Origin: Roseobacter cerasinus
Lineage (GTDB): Bacteria > Pseudomonadota > Alphaproteobacteria > Rhodobacterales > Rhodobacteraceae
NCBI RefSeq assembly: GCF_009811755.1
Contig: NZ_BLIV01000006.1
Location: forward strand, 124,001 to 188,000
DNA: 64,000 nt
Direction: 5' to 3'
The translations under genes and the position numbers were made by a program. This document shows positions 36,049 through 44,339 of the stretch, in pieces (the first letter of the stretch is position 1; every line of letters starts with the position of its first letter). Below the pieces are notes generated by a model. It made no database searches and was not told the DNA's origin. It saw nothing but the letters and a program-made list of their open reading frames with translations.

Positions 36049-37344
36049 ATGTGGCGGATCATCACCGGAGCGGCGGTTCTGATGCTGCTGCTTGCCGGAT
36101 GTGCGGTGCGCGACGTGGCGCTGGCGCCGCCGCCAAACCTCTATCTCGAAGGCCGGAACTACCCGGTGGAGCGTGTGCCACCTGTCCTGCGAAACGTGAC
36201 GCCGCGGATGTTTTATGTGACGGATCGCGCACCAGAGGCGGTCGGCTCAGGGACGCTGGTCTATGGCACGGGGCGGTCGAACTCCATGGCGCTTGGGGTC
36301 GTTCAGGTCAGGTTCGGGGCAGAGGACTGGGACGATCTGGTGACCCGCACATCGGTGGACAGCGGACGACGCATGTCGCGGCTGGACGTGCAGCAGGCCG
36401 CTGAACTGGTACGTTTCGCCCCCGTGCCGCTGCCAACGCGCCGCACCGATGGCGCCCTGTCATTTGAACCGGAGGCCTTGCGCAGCTATGCCGCTGGCGG
36501 GCGCGCCTTTCAGGAGGTGATCCGTTCGGAGATCAGCCGCACGGGCAACCGCCGGGTGCTGATCTTCACTCATGGTGTGCGCAATGACTTTGATCGCGCC
36601 GTGGCGACGCTGGCAAACCTGTGGCACTTCGAGGGGCGCGACAGCATTCCCATTGCCTTCACCTGGCCCGCTGGCAACAGCGGCGTCTTGAGCTACTTTC
36701 GCGACCGTGAGGCCGGTGATTTCAGCGTCTATCATGCCAAGGAATTTCTGCGCCTGCTTGCCGAGATCCCCGAACTTGAGGACATCGACATCGTCGCCCA
36801 CTCGCGAGGAACAGACGTGATGTCTACCGCCCTGCGGGAGAGCATCATCTATCACCGGGGTCGCGGTGTGCATCCGAAAACGGCGATGAAGACCGGCACG
36901 CTGATTCTGGCCGCCGCCGATCTCGATATTGGCGTGGTCGAGCAACGCCTGCAGGCCGAGCGTGTGTCGGAGGCGTTTGAGCAGATCAACGTCTACGTCA
37001 ATCCGAGTGATGGTGCGCTGCGGCTCTCCTCCATTCTGGCGAACGCGCCGCGCCTGGGCTCGGTCACGCCTGATCAGGTATTCCGCGAGGATATCGAGCG
37101 ACTGAAAAAATCCGAATTGGTGCATTTCATCCGGGTGGAGCAGGTGCGCGGGCGCGGCCATTCCTATTTCCGGGACAATCCTGCGGTGCTGTCCGATATC
37201 GTGTTGGCATTGCGCACGCGGGCGTTTCCGGGCGGCACGTTGCGCCCACTGGATCTGGCAGAAGACGGGTTCTGGCAATTGCACCCGAATTACCCGTTGG
37301 AGCGCCTGCCGGATCTCAGAGGGTTTGATCGTGAAGAACGCTGA
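36049..37344 (+). CDS. Alpha/beta hydrolase lipoprotein (DUF900 type)
   Basis: A 431-residue protein with a lipoprotein signal peptide (lipobox LAGC, Cys18) and a DUF900-type alpha/beta hydrolase domain from about 165. RVLIFTHGVRNDFDRAV is the oxyanion-hole strand, FTWPAGNSGVLSYFRDREA is the characteristic following block, and DIVAHSRGTDVM carries the nucleophile Ser252 in an A-H-S-R-G elbow. The N-terminal RMFYVTDRAPE segment is also typical. It is likely anchored in the outer membrane facing the periplasm. The substrate is unknown. The MOSC gene overlaps its end. Confidence 0.85.
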   Translation: MWRIITGAAVLMLLLAGCAVRDVALAPPPNLYLEGRNYPVERVPPVLRNVTPRMFYVTDRAPEAVGSGTLVYGTGRSNSMALGVVQVRFGAEDWDDLVTRTSVDSGRRMSRLDVQQAAELVRFAPVPLPTRRTDGALSFEPEALRSYAAGGRAFQEVIRSEISRTGNRRVLIFTHGVRNDFDRAVATLANLWHFEGRDSIPIAFTWPAGNSGVLSYFRDREAGDFSVYHAKEFLRLLAEIPELEDIDIVAHSRGTDVMSTALRESIIYHRGRGVHPKTAMKTGTLILAAADLDIGVVEQRLQAERVSEAFEQINVYVNPSDGALRLSSILANAPRLGSVTPDQVFREDIERLKKSELVHFIRVEQVRGRGHSYFRDNPAVLSDIVLALRTRAFPGGTLRPLDLAEDGFWQLHPNYPLERLPDLRGFDREER

Positions 37345-37819
37345 GAGCGGGTTGAAGGCCCTGATCGCGCGCTATGCGCAGCCCGGGCGCTTGCAGGCGA
37401 TTGCTCTGCGTCCGGCCAGACGCGCCGCTGTGACGATGGTGCCGGTGGCTCAGGTGGGCCTGCGTGGGATCGAAGGAGATCGCGGGTCATCGGACAAGCG
37501 CGCTGTCACGCTGGTGCAGGCCGAACACCTGGCTGTGATCGGCGCGATGCTGGGGCGCGGCCCGGTCTCAGCGAGGGATTTACGGCGCAACCTCCTCGTC
37601 GGGGGGCTGAACCTTGCCGCCCTCAAAGGGCGGCAGCTGGCCATTGGTGCCGCTGTTTTGGAGATCACGGGCCTCTGCGCTCCCTGCAGCCGTATGGAAG
37701 AGATGCTTGGCCCTGGTGGGTATTCCGCCGTGCGCGGCCATGGTGGTTGGTGCGCGCGCGTCATCGTTCCGGGCCGGATTGCGCAGGGAGATGCGGTTAC
37801 CCCGCTCCCTGACCATTGA
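37331..37819 (+). CDS. MOSC domain-containing protein
   Basis: A 162-residue MOSC-domain protein (the C-terminal domain of molybdenum cofactor sulfurases). VGLRGIEGDRGSSDKRAVTLVQAEHLAVI, ARDLRRNLLVGGLNLAALKG and the family cysteine in ITGLCAPCSRMEEMLG are clear. Such small MOSC proteins are thought to carry sulfur or handle N-hydroxylated compounds. I chose the GTG at 37331 because AGAGGG lies 7 bases upstream; a TTG at 37325 is possible. It overlaps the end of the hydrolase gene. Confidence 0.85.
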   Translation: MKNAESGLKALIARYAQPGRLQAIALRPARRAAVTMVPVAQVGLRGIEGDRGSSDKRAVTLVQAEHLAVIGAMLGRGPVSARDLRRNLLVGGLNLAALKGRQLAIGAAVLEITGLCAPCSRMEEMLGPGGYSAVRGHGGWCARVIVPGRIAQGDAVTPLPDH

Positions 37820-37876
37820 CAAGCGCAGGCCCGCGCCGTTCAAGGAAGCGATGATGTCGAGCAGGGCAAAGCACTG

Positions 37877-38479
37877 ATGCAACAGGGGTTTCCCATGGCG
37901 CGCGCCGGTGAGGTGATCGGCTTGCTGGGCGGATCTTTCGATCCAGCTCATGCAGGCCACGTGCATATCACTCATGAGGCGCTAAAGCGCTTTGGACTGG
38001 CGCGGATCTGGTGGCTGGTCAGCCCCGGCAACCCGATCAAGACACGCGGACCCGCACCGCTGGCCGATCGCATGCGCCGTGCCTGTGCGCTGATGCAACA
38101 CAGCCGTGTCGAAGTCACCGATATCGAAGCGCGCCTCGGCACGCGGTATACTGCCCAGACACTGGCGCGGTTGCAGCAGCGTTATCCCGCCGTGCGGTTC
38201 GTTTGGCTGATGGGCGCGGACAATCTCGCGCAGTTTCATCGCTGGCAGGACTGGCGGCAGATCATGAAGTCCGTTCCCCTGGGGGTCTTGGCGCGCCCGG
38301 GTGATCGGATTTCCGCCCGCACAAGCCCGGCTGCGCGGGTCTTTGCCAGCGCACGGATTGCTGGCCCGGCGTCTGCGCTTCTTGGCCGGTCCGAGGCCCC
38401 CGCCTGGTGTTTCGTCAACGTGCCAATGGTCGCGCAGTCCTCCAGCGCGATCCGGGCTGCGGGTGGCTGGCAAAGCTGA
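37877..38479 (+). CDS. nadD: Nicotinate-nucleotide adenylyltransferase
   Basis: NadD joins ATP and nicotinate mononucleotide to deamido-NAD in NAD synthesis. The 200-residue protein has the nucleotidyltransferase motif [11 protein letters not shown] (18-28), [33 protein letters not shown], and the C-terminal SSSAIRAA phosphate-binding motif. The start at 37877 gives [20 protein letters not shown], as in relatives; a later ATG at 37895 is also possible and has a better-placed GGGG. The usual neighbour rsfS is absent here. Confidence 0.95.
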   Translation: MQQGFPMARAGEVIGLLGGSFDPAHAGHVHITHEALKRFGLARIWWLVSPGNPIKTRGPAPLADRMRRACALMQHSRVEVTDIEARLGTRYTAQTLARLQQRYPAVRFVWLMGADNLAQFHRWQDWRQIMKSVPLGVLARPGDRISARTSPAARVFASARIAGPASALLGRSEAPAWCFVNVPMVAQSSSAIRAAGGWQS

Positions 38480-38492
38480 CTGCGATGGATCA

Positions 38493-38515
38493 CAGAATTT
38501 TAAACTCTGAATTCT
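38493..38515. promoter_or_regulatory. AT-rich inverted repeats between nadD and dacB
   Basis: The 81-base gap holds CAGAATTT-T-AAACTCTG, arms matching at 7 of 8 positions (38493-38509), interleaved with AGAATT (38494-38499) and AATTCT (38510-38515). It may end the nadD transcript or be part of the dacB promoter. Confidence 0.3.
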
Positions 38516-38560
38516 AACCTGCCGGTTGTTTCAATCTGCGGGCTGGGGTTTAGTCGCACC

Positions 38561-40084
38561 ATGGTCAAACCATCTTCATCTCTCTTGTCGCGCCGCGGCT
38601 TCCTTGGTGCCGCGGTTGCGAGCCTCGCCCTGCCTGCGGTGGCCGAAGTACCCGCCGTGTCGATGCGGCCACGTCTGCGCAATGCGCAGAGGGTGCAAGC
38701 GAGCGCAGTGGACCGTTTGCTGGAGCGCTCCGGCGTCAGCGGGCAGGTGGTCTTTGCGGTGGCAGACGCAGACACCGGCGAGATGTTGGAAGGACGGCGC
38801 ACACGTGTGGGCCTTGCCCCGGCAAGTGTGACCAAGGCCATCACAGCGCTTTACGCGCTGGATGTTCTGGGGCCTTCGCATCGTTTTGTGACCGAGGTGG
38901 TCGCCGCAGGCGAGATCAAGGATGGTATCCTGACCGGGGATCTGATCCTTGTGGGCGGGTGTGATCCGACGCTCGACACTCGCGCGCTGGCGGACCTTGC
39001 CGCACAGCTGAAAGCCGCGGGTTTGCGTGAGGTGCGTGGGCGTTTTCTGGTGTTTGAAAACGCGCTGCGCCCCCTGCATACGATTGACCCGGGGCAGCCG
39101 GACCATCTGGGCTATAGTCCGGCGATTTCGGGGTTGGCACTGAACTACAACCGGGTTCATTTTGAATGGAAACGCGGGGCCTCCGACACATACAACGTGA
39201 CAATGGATGCACGCACGGCAGGCTATCGGCCCGAGGTCGACATGGCCCGCATGACGGTCGTGCAGCGCTCTCTGCCAGTCTATACGTATGAGGATGCGGG
39301 CACGCATGATAAATGGACAGTCGCGCGCGGTGCTTTGGGTCAGGAAGGCGCGCGCTGGTTGCCTGTGCGCCGCCCCGGGCTTTATGCAGGGGATGTATTT
39401 GCAACACTGGCGCGGGCCAACGGCATTGTGCTGAAGACCCCGCAGATGGTGGAGGCCTTACCGCAAAGCACGCGGCTCGCCTCGGTCAGCAGCGCACCGC
39501 TGCGGGATATTCTGCAGGGCATGTTGAAATACTCGAACAATCTGACAGCAGAGATGGTGGGGCAGGCGGCGAGCCTGCGGCGGGCCGGGCGCCCGCACAC
39601 ACTCGCGGCCTCCGCCCGGCAGATGAACCTCTGGGCGATTGAGACGCTGGGCATGCAGAACCCGGCCTTCGTGGATCATTCGGGCCTCGGCGGGCAGAGC
39701 CGCGTGAGCGCGCAGGATATGGTTCAGGCGCTTGTGGCCGCGCAGAAAAATGACACTCTGCGCCCGATCCTGAAGCCCGTGAAAATGCGGGATGCGCAAG
39801 GCCGCCCAACCAACGACCATCCGGTCAAGGCGGATGCCAAGACGGGTACACTCAATTTCGTCTCGGGGCTCGCGGGCTATGTGACTGCGCCCGGGGGGCG
39901 CGAGATGGCCTTTGCGATTTTCTCCGCCGATGAAGACATCCGCGCAACGATCACCCGCGAGAACCGTGAACGCCCTCCGGGCGCGCGGACCTGGGCCACG
40001 CGTGCCCGGCGTTTGCAAAGCAACCTGCTCGCGCGTTGGGGCACGGTCTTTGATGCGCAAGACACCGCCGCGCTTAAAAACTGA
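38561..40084 (+). CDS. dacB: D-alanyl-D-alanine carboxypeptidase/endopeptidase (PBP4, S13)
   Basis: A 507-residue penicillin-binding protein of peptidase family S13, which trims or cleaves cross-links in peptidoglycan. The three active-site motifs are present: SxxK at Ser89-Lys92 (PASVTKAITAL), SxN at Ser325-Asn327 (YSNN) and KTG at 427-429 (DAKTGTLNF). The N-terminus LLSRRGFLGAAVASLALPAVA has a twin-arginine-like RRGFLG, so export through Tat is possible. It stands alone, in tandem after nadD. Confidence 0.93.
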   Translation: MVKPSSSLLSRRGFLGAAVASLALPAVAEVPAVSMRPRLRNAQRVQASAVDRLLERSGVSGQVVFAVADADTGEMLEGRRTRVGLAPASVTKAITALYALDVLGPSHRFVTEVVAAGEIKDGILTGDLILVGGCDPTLDTRALADLAAQLKAAGLREVRGRFLVFENALRPLHTIDPGQPDHLGYSPAISGLALNYNRVHFEWKRGASDTYNVTMDARTAGYRPEVDMARMTVVQRSLPVYTYEDAGTHDKWTVARGALGQEGARWLPVRRPGLYAGDVFATLARANGIVLKTPQMVEALPQSTRLASVSSAPLRDILQGMLKYSNNLTAEMVGQAASLRRAGRPHTLAASARQMNLWAIETLGMQNPAFVDHSGLGGQSRVSAQDMVQALVAAQKNDTLRPILKPVKMRDAQGRPTNDHPVKADAKTGTLNFVSGLAGYVTAPGGREMAFAIFSADEDIRATITRENRERPPGARTWATRARRLQSNLLARWGTVFDAQDTAALKN

Positions 40085-40253
40085 CACCCGACTTCAGGGT
40101 ACGCCAGCCATCCAGGTTTAGGCGTTGCGCTGCCAGCCGACGAGAGCCCGACGGCATGTCCATCCGGAGAGCCAATGGCAACAGGTGCGCAGGACACCCG
40201 GTTCAATCGCGAGGCTAAAGCGTCATGCGAAAAACCTGACTCACATAACGCTG

Positions 40254-40301
40254 CCTGAAATCATAGATTTCAACGCGTTACGTGATATGCGGCGTTTCAG
40301 G
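40254..40301. repeat. Inverted repeat CCTGAAA/TTTCAGG in a convergent gap
   Basis: CCTGAAA (40254-40260) and TTTCAGG (40295-40301) flank 34 bases in the 233-base gap between dacB and the convergent orphan gene. The spacing is too wide for a simple terminator. The rest of the gap holds nothing I recognise. Confidence 0.3.
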
Positions 40302-40317
40302 TATTTCGTCAGACGCT

Positions 40318-41445
40318 CTAGCCAATCGGTGCAGGGGCGGTGTGATACCGCCCTTTCGACTTGGGGCTGCCGCCATTTGGTGAGACGTGAACGTTGCTGG
40401 TATGGCCGTTGATTTCCGCGATGAAGTTGCGGGTGCACTCCCATTGCGACCCCCGGTCTTTCCACTTGATCGCGCTCTCTAGGTTGCCGGGGTTCTGAAA
40501 CGAACCAAACACCACCATCCGCGCCTTTGTGCCGGTGTAAAGCCGCCACCAGATCGTGTGCGCTTGCATGATGTCGGCGGCGGGGTACTTCTTGTCCACA
40601 GTGGCGTCATTGCCGCTGCCCAATGTATGCGCGGCCAGTACCGCTTGCAGCACCTGCGCCACGCCGCCGCTGGTGTTGCGCGCAACCCAGTCAGTCAGCA
40701 CGTCCTTGTCCTGATCGAAGCGCTGTCGAAGCTGGGTTGCCCGCTGTTGCTTGCGCTGGTCTTCTGCCTCCTGCTCCAGCCGGGTTTTCACGGCCCTGAT
40801 GGTCGTCTCATAGCTGTTTTGAGCCCGGTTGCGCGCCTTTGTCTGAACCTCTTTCTGCCTTTTCGAGATCGAGCCTTTGGCCAGCTGATCCTTTGCGCCC
40901 TCAATGGTCCGCAGCAGTTTGATCAGCGTGTCGCGTTCGTCATCCGTCAGGTTTTGTTCCGCGATTCCCGCAACCTGCAGATCCTGACCAAGCTTGAGTT
41001 TGACCTCATGATCCTTGTCGACCGGGGCGGGTGGCGCTTTGGTCCTGGTGCCGAGCTCTTCAAGCGGCATCTCGCCTCGACCCACCATGCCGAGCTCGGT
41101 CATGGCCGCAATCCATTCGTCCAGCCAGTCGATCCCCTGCTGCAGATCGCCAACCTCAACCGCTGTGTCGAGGATCTCGTTGCGCTCTTCCTCTGTCATG
41201 CCCAGATGCTCACTTGCGCCAAGCAGATGTTTGTGCAGGGCAGGTCGGTCCGTAGGAGCGCGTTGCAGGACAGGTTGCATCCGGGCTGTCGCCATCTGCT
41301 GCCATGCGCGCAGTTGCATCACGGTTGGGCTGGTGTGCGCTGCGTCGCTGAGCCGATGCAAAGGCGCGGACCCCTCATGTGCGACGCCTTGGCGTGGGGC
41401 GGTCGCCTTGGGGGATGGGCTTTGTAGCTGCACGCTGCGCATCAT
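40318..41445 (-). CDS. Orphan protein with an eCIS-cargo-like N-terminus
   Basis: A 375-residue protein of no recognised family. Residues about 28-63 (HRLSDAAHTSPTVMQLRAW, then QQMATARMQPVLQRAP) resemble the repeated SPxVxQLxxxQxMA...PVxQR stretch at the N-terminus of many DUF4157-type proteins and other cargo of extracellular contractile injection systems. The middle (about 150-235) is charged and helical (KAKNRAQNSYETT-like, EQEAEDQRKQQRATQLRQ). The C-terminal 120 residues (AHTIWWRLYTG, MVVFGSFQNPGN, NFIAEINGHTSNVHVSPNGG) form a compact domain I cannot assign. No signal peptide and no partner gene is nearby. Base composition looks lower in GC than its neighbours. Confidence 0.7.
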   Translation of the reverse strand: MMRSVQLQSPSPKATAPRQGVAHEGSAPLHRLSDAAHTSPTVMQLRAWQQMATARMQPVLQRAPTDRPALHKHLLGASEHLGMTEEERNEILDTAVEVGDLQQGIDWLDEWIAAMTELGMVGRGEMPLEELGTRTKAPPAPVDKDHEVKLKLGQDLQVAGIAEQNLTDDERDTLIKLLRTIEGAKDQLAKGSISKRQKEVQTKARNRAQNSYETTIRAVKTRLEQEAEDQRKQQRATQLRQRFDQDKDVLTDWVARNTSGGVAQVLQAVLAAHTLGSGNDATVDKKYPAADIMQAHTIWWRLYTGTKARMVVFGSFQNPGNLESAIKWKDRGSQWECTRNFIAEINGHTSNVHVSPNGGSPKSKGRYHTAPAPIG

Positions 41446-41624
41446 CGGGGTATTTTTCGTTTGAGCACACGTATAGAGTGCACAAGCGATTTCTATCCTG
41501 CAACAGAAATCGCGCAGGCCCGCTGCCCAAAGCCAGCGGTCACCTCTTGCCAGCAGGTCTCAACCAGATCAAAAACTGATCCCGATCGACTGCTCAAGCG
41601 ATGTATCTGATCACAGCAGGCCTC

Positions 41625-41644
41625 GGGCGCCACCTTCGGCGCCC
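41625..41644 (-). terminator. GC hairpin after the TerB gene
   Basis: GGGCGCC (41625-41631) and GGCGCCC (41638-41644) with a 6-base loop, 18 bases past the TerB stop. It has no T-run. It separates the TerB gene from the orphan gene; the rest of the 216-base gap shows no coding signal. Confidence 0.45.
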
Positions 41645-41661
41645 AACAAGCCTGCGGACGC

Positions 41662-42102
41662 TCAGCTCAGGTGTCGCGCGCGCGCGCCGCGCTCGATGGC
41701 CGCGGCGTGCAGCCGGTCGATGTTGAGCTCATAGCGGATCTCTTCCAGCAGGCGCAGCTCGGCCTCTTCCAACGTGCCATCAGCGGCAGCGACGTCGCAG
41801 GCCAGGGCATAGCCCGTCTCGAACAACCGCTCCGGCAGGCCTTCACGGATGAGGCCAAAGAGCGCATCAAGCCCGTCTTCCTGCTCAAAGAGGTCAAAGA
41901 CCGTCTGGCTCACGATTTTCAGGCGGTCTTCGTCGTAACCCGCAAAAATCGGAAGCATTTGCACGGCGGATTGGATTTTGACCAGTTCGGCGGTGCGGAT
42001 GTCCTCATCGGAGGCGGAAACCGCCATCATCAAGGCCACAAGGCAATCCTGAGGGGAAAAGGAATGGGGGGCGTCGTCTTGCAAGGGGTGCTGCTCTTTC
42101 AT
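41662..42102 (-). CDS. TerB-family protein (tellurite resistance-like)
   Basis: A 146-residue all-helical TerB-like protein. The TerB pattern is visible: DCLVALMMAVSASDEDIRTAELVKIQ in the first helices and GYALACDVAAADGTLEEAELRLLEEIRYELNI in the last, with acidic positions that bind metal in TerB. Single-domain copies in this group are of unknown function and are not a sign of a ter operon by themselves. It is divergent from lysS with 101 bases between. Confidence 0.85.
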   Translation of the reverse strand: MKEQHPLQDDAPHSFSPQDCLVALMMAVSASDEDIRTAELVKIQSAVQMLPIFAGYDEDRLKIVSQTVFDLFEQEDGLDALFGLIREGLPERLFETGYALACDVAAADGTLEEAELRLLEEIRYELNIDRLHAAAIERGARARHLS

Positions 42103-42203
42103 GACAGGTGTTCGCGGGCCAGATTATTGACGCCAATGCTGCAACGCAATAGGGACGGGCGGACCCGGCGCATGGGGCGCGGGGATCAAGCATCTGGTGA
42201 GAT

Positions 42204-43787
42204 ATGTCCGAGATACGCGACGCGGCAATGACAAGCAAAGCCTGGCCCTTTGAAGAGGCGCGCCGCATTCTCAAACGCTATGAGAAAGCACCGCCCGAGA
42301 AGGGTTATGTTCTGTTTTCAACCGGCTATGGCCCCAGCGGGCTGCCGCATATCGGCACCTTTGGCGAGGTGCTGCGCACGACGATGGTGCGCCGCGCGTT
42401 TGAGCAGCTGTCGGACATTCCGACAAAGCTCATCTGTTTTTCGGATGATCTGGATGGCATGCGCAAGGTGCCCAGCAATGTGCCCCAGCAGGATATGCTG
42501 GCCGCGCATATGCACAAGCCGCTCACCGACGTGCCGGACCCGTTCGGCACGCATGAGAGCTTTGGGCATCACAACAACGCGATGCTGCGTCGGTTTCTGG
42601 ACACCTTCGGGTTCGACTATGAATTCTATTCCGCACGCGCGTTCTATCGCTCGGGGCAGTTCGATGAGGTCCTGCGCCGCGCGGTCGAGCGCTATGACGA
42701 TGTGATGAAGGTCATGCTGAAAAGCTTGCGCGAGGAGCGGCAGCAGACCTATTCGATTTTTTTGCCGATTCACCCCGAGACGGGGCGCGTGCTCTATGTG
42801 CCGATGAAGCATGTGGATGCAACGGAGCACACCGTCACGTTTGATGACGAGGACGGGCGCGAGTGGACGCTGCCCGTGACGGGCGGGAACGTGAAGCTGC
42901 AATGGAAGCCGGATTTTGGCGCGCGGTGGGCGGCGCTGGGCGTCGATTTCGAGATGTACGGCAAGGAGCACGCCACCAACACCGCCATCTACGACCGGAT
43001 TTGCGAGATTCTGGGGGGCCGCAAGCCTGAGCATTTCAGCTATGAGCTGTTTCTTGATGAGAATGGTAAGAAGATCTCGAAGTCCTCCGGCAATGGCATC
43101 TCAATCGACGAATGGCTGAGCTATGCCAGCACCGAGAGCCTGTCGTATTTCATGTACCAAAAGCCCAAAACGGCCAAGCGGATGCATTTCGACGTGATCC
43201 CGAAGGCGGTGGATGAGTACCACCAGCAGCTGCGCGCCTATCAGACGCAAGATATAGTTCAACGGTTGAACAATCCGGTGTGGCACATCCATTCGGGTGA
43301 TGTGCCGACCTCAAACCTTTTGGTGCCCTTCTCGATGCTGCTCAATCTGGCGAGCGTGTCGGCGGCGGAAGAAAAGGCGCAGCTTTGGGGATTCATCCAG
43401 CGTTATGCGCCGGAGACCTCGGCAGAAACGCACCCCGATATGGATGCGGCGGCGGGCTTTGCGGTGCGGTACTATAATGACTTCGTGAAGCCCAAGAAGG
43501 TGTACCGCCTGCCTTCCGATCTGGAGCGCGAGGCGCTGACGGATCTGCGTGATCAGCTCAAAGCTTACAACGGGCCGGTTGAGGACGAGGCGCTGCAATC
43601 CATCGTCTATGCCTGCGGGCGTGAGCGGTTCGAGCCGTTGCGGGCCTGGTTCACAGCGCTCTACGAGGTGCTGCTGGGTGCGAGCCAGGGGCCACGCTTT
43701 GGCGGGTTCATCGCGCTTTATGGTGTGCAGGAGACCGTTGCACTGATCGACAAGGCGCTCGGCGGAGAATTGGTCGGCAACGGCTGA
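42204..43787 (+). CDS. lysS: Lysine-tRNA ligase, class I
   Basis: A 527-residue class I lysyl-tRNA synthetase, the archaeal-type enzyme used by most alphaproteobacteria in place of class II LysRS. The HIGH-type motif reads HIGT (49-52), preceded by YGPSGLP. KISKS is at 290-294 ([12 protein letters not shown]). The first ATG at 42204 follows GGTGAGA; an internal ATG eight codons later is possible. The C-terminal half is the alpha-helical anticodon-binding cage. Confidence 0.95.
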   Translation: MSEIRDAAMTSKAWPFEEARRILKRYEKAPPEKGYVLFSTGYGPSGLPHIGTFGEVLRTTMVRRAFEQLSDIPTKLICFSDDLDGMRKVPSNVPQQDMLAAHMHKPLTDVPDPFGTHESFGHHNNAMLRRFLDTFGFDYEFYSARAFYRSGQFDEVLRRAVERYDDVMKVMLKSLREERQQTYSIFLPIHPETGRVLYVPMKHVDATEHTVTFDDEDGREWTLPVTGGNVKLQWKPDFGARWAALGVDFEMYGKEHATNTAIYDRICEILGGRKPEHFSYELFLDENGKKISKSSGNGISIDEWLSYASTESLSYFMYQKPKTAKRMHFDVIPKAVDEYHQQLRAYQTQDIVQRLNNPVWHIHSGDVPTSNLLVPFSMLLNLASVSAAEEKAQLWGFIQRYAPETSAETHPDMDAAAGFAVRYYNDFVKPKKVYRLPSDLEREALTDLRDQLKAYNGPVEDEALQSIVYACGRERFEPLRAWFTALYEVLLGASQGPRFGGFIALYGVQETVALIDKALGGELVGNG

Positions 43788-43804
43788 CGCCTTGCCCTCT
43801 GCCC

Positions 43805-43847
43805 GGCGCGCCTTACCCTTCTGAATGAGAGAAGAGGGAGGCGCGCC
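43805..43847 (+). promoter_or_regulatory. Long hairpin that would sequester the DUF4864 ribosome site
   Basis: The left arm 43805-43822 begins GGCGCGCCTTACCC and the right arm 43830-43847 ends GGGAGGCGCGCC. They pair over 18 positions with nine perfect GC-rich pairs at the base, one G-T pair, two mismatches, and a GAATGAG loop. The right arm contains the whole Shine-Dalgarno region (GAGGGAGG) and touches the ATG at 43848. It may also terminate lysS, whose stop is 18 bases upstream. Confidence 0.6.
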
Positions 43848-44249
43848 ATGCGCAATATGATTTTTGGGCTGACATTCGCGCTGGGGGTGGCCACACACCT
43901 GCCCGCGCAGGAGGCCGATATTCAGGCGACGATCACCAGCCAGCTGGATGCCTTTCAGGCCGATGATTTTGTGGGCGCGTTCCAATTTGCCAGCCCGAAC
44001 ATCCAACGTCTCTTCGGCACGGCCGAGAATTTCGAACGTATGGTCACCCAAGGCTATCCGATGGTCTGGCGCCCCGGCCAGGTGCGGTATCTTGAGCTTG
44101 AGCAGCAAGGCGGCACCTATGCGCAGCGGGTCATGATCACCGACCAGCAGGGCCGCGTGCATGTTTTGGAGTACCGGATGCTGGAGACCGGGGCAGGCTG
44201 GCGCATTAACGGCGTGCAGATCCTCGACAGCTCAGAGCTTAACGCCTGA
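43848..44249 (+). CDS. DUF4864 domain-containing exported protein
   Basis: A 133-residue protein with a signal peptide (MRNMIFGLTFALGVATHLPAQ) and a DUF4864 domain, a small NTF2-like fold of unknown function. IQATITSQLDAFQADDFVGAFQFASPNIQRLFG, FERMVTQGYPMVWRP and GAGWRINGVQIL match the family. Its ribosome site lies in the right arm of a long hairpin directly upstream, so its translation may be controlled by structure. Confidence 0.85.
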   Translation: MRNMIFGLTFALGVATHLPAQEADIQATITSQLDAFQADDFVGAFQFASPNIQRLFGTAENFERMVTQGYPMVWRPGQVRYLELEQQGGTYAQRVMITDQQGRVHVLEYRMLETGAGWRINGVQILDSSELNA

Positions 44250-44339
44250 TGGCTGGCACCGTCACGGTCGTCTGAGCCCTTCTTAACGCTTGATCGTTAG
44301 ATCTGCCCCTCCCGCGATCCGCGCGAATGAGGTCAGATC

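Noticed and set aside
40318-42102. An injection-system locus with TerB as a partner
   Set aside because: Only one protein has a cargo-like N-terminus. No sheath, tube, baseplate or DUF4157 protease gene is present, and TerB-like proteins are common alone.
41662-42102. Tellurite-resistance operon
   Set aside because: No terC, terD or terZ gene adjoins the single TerB-like protein.
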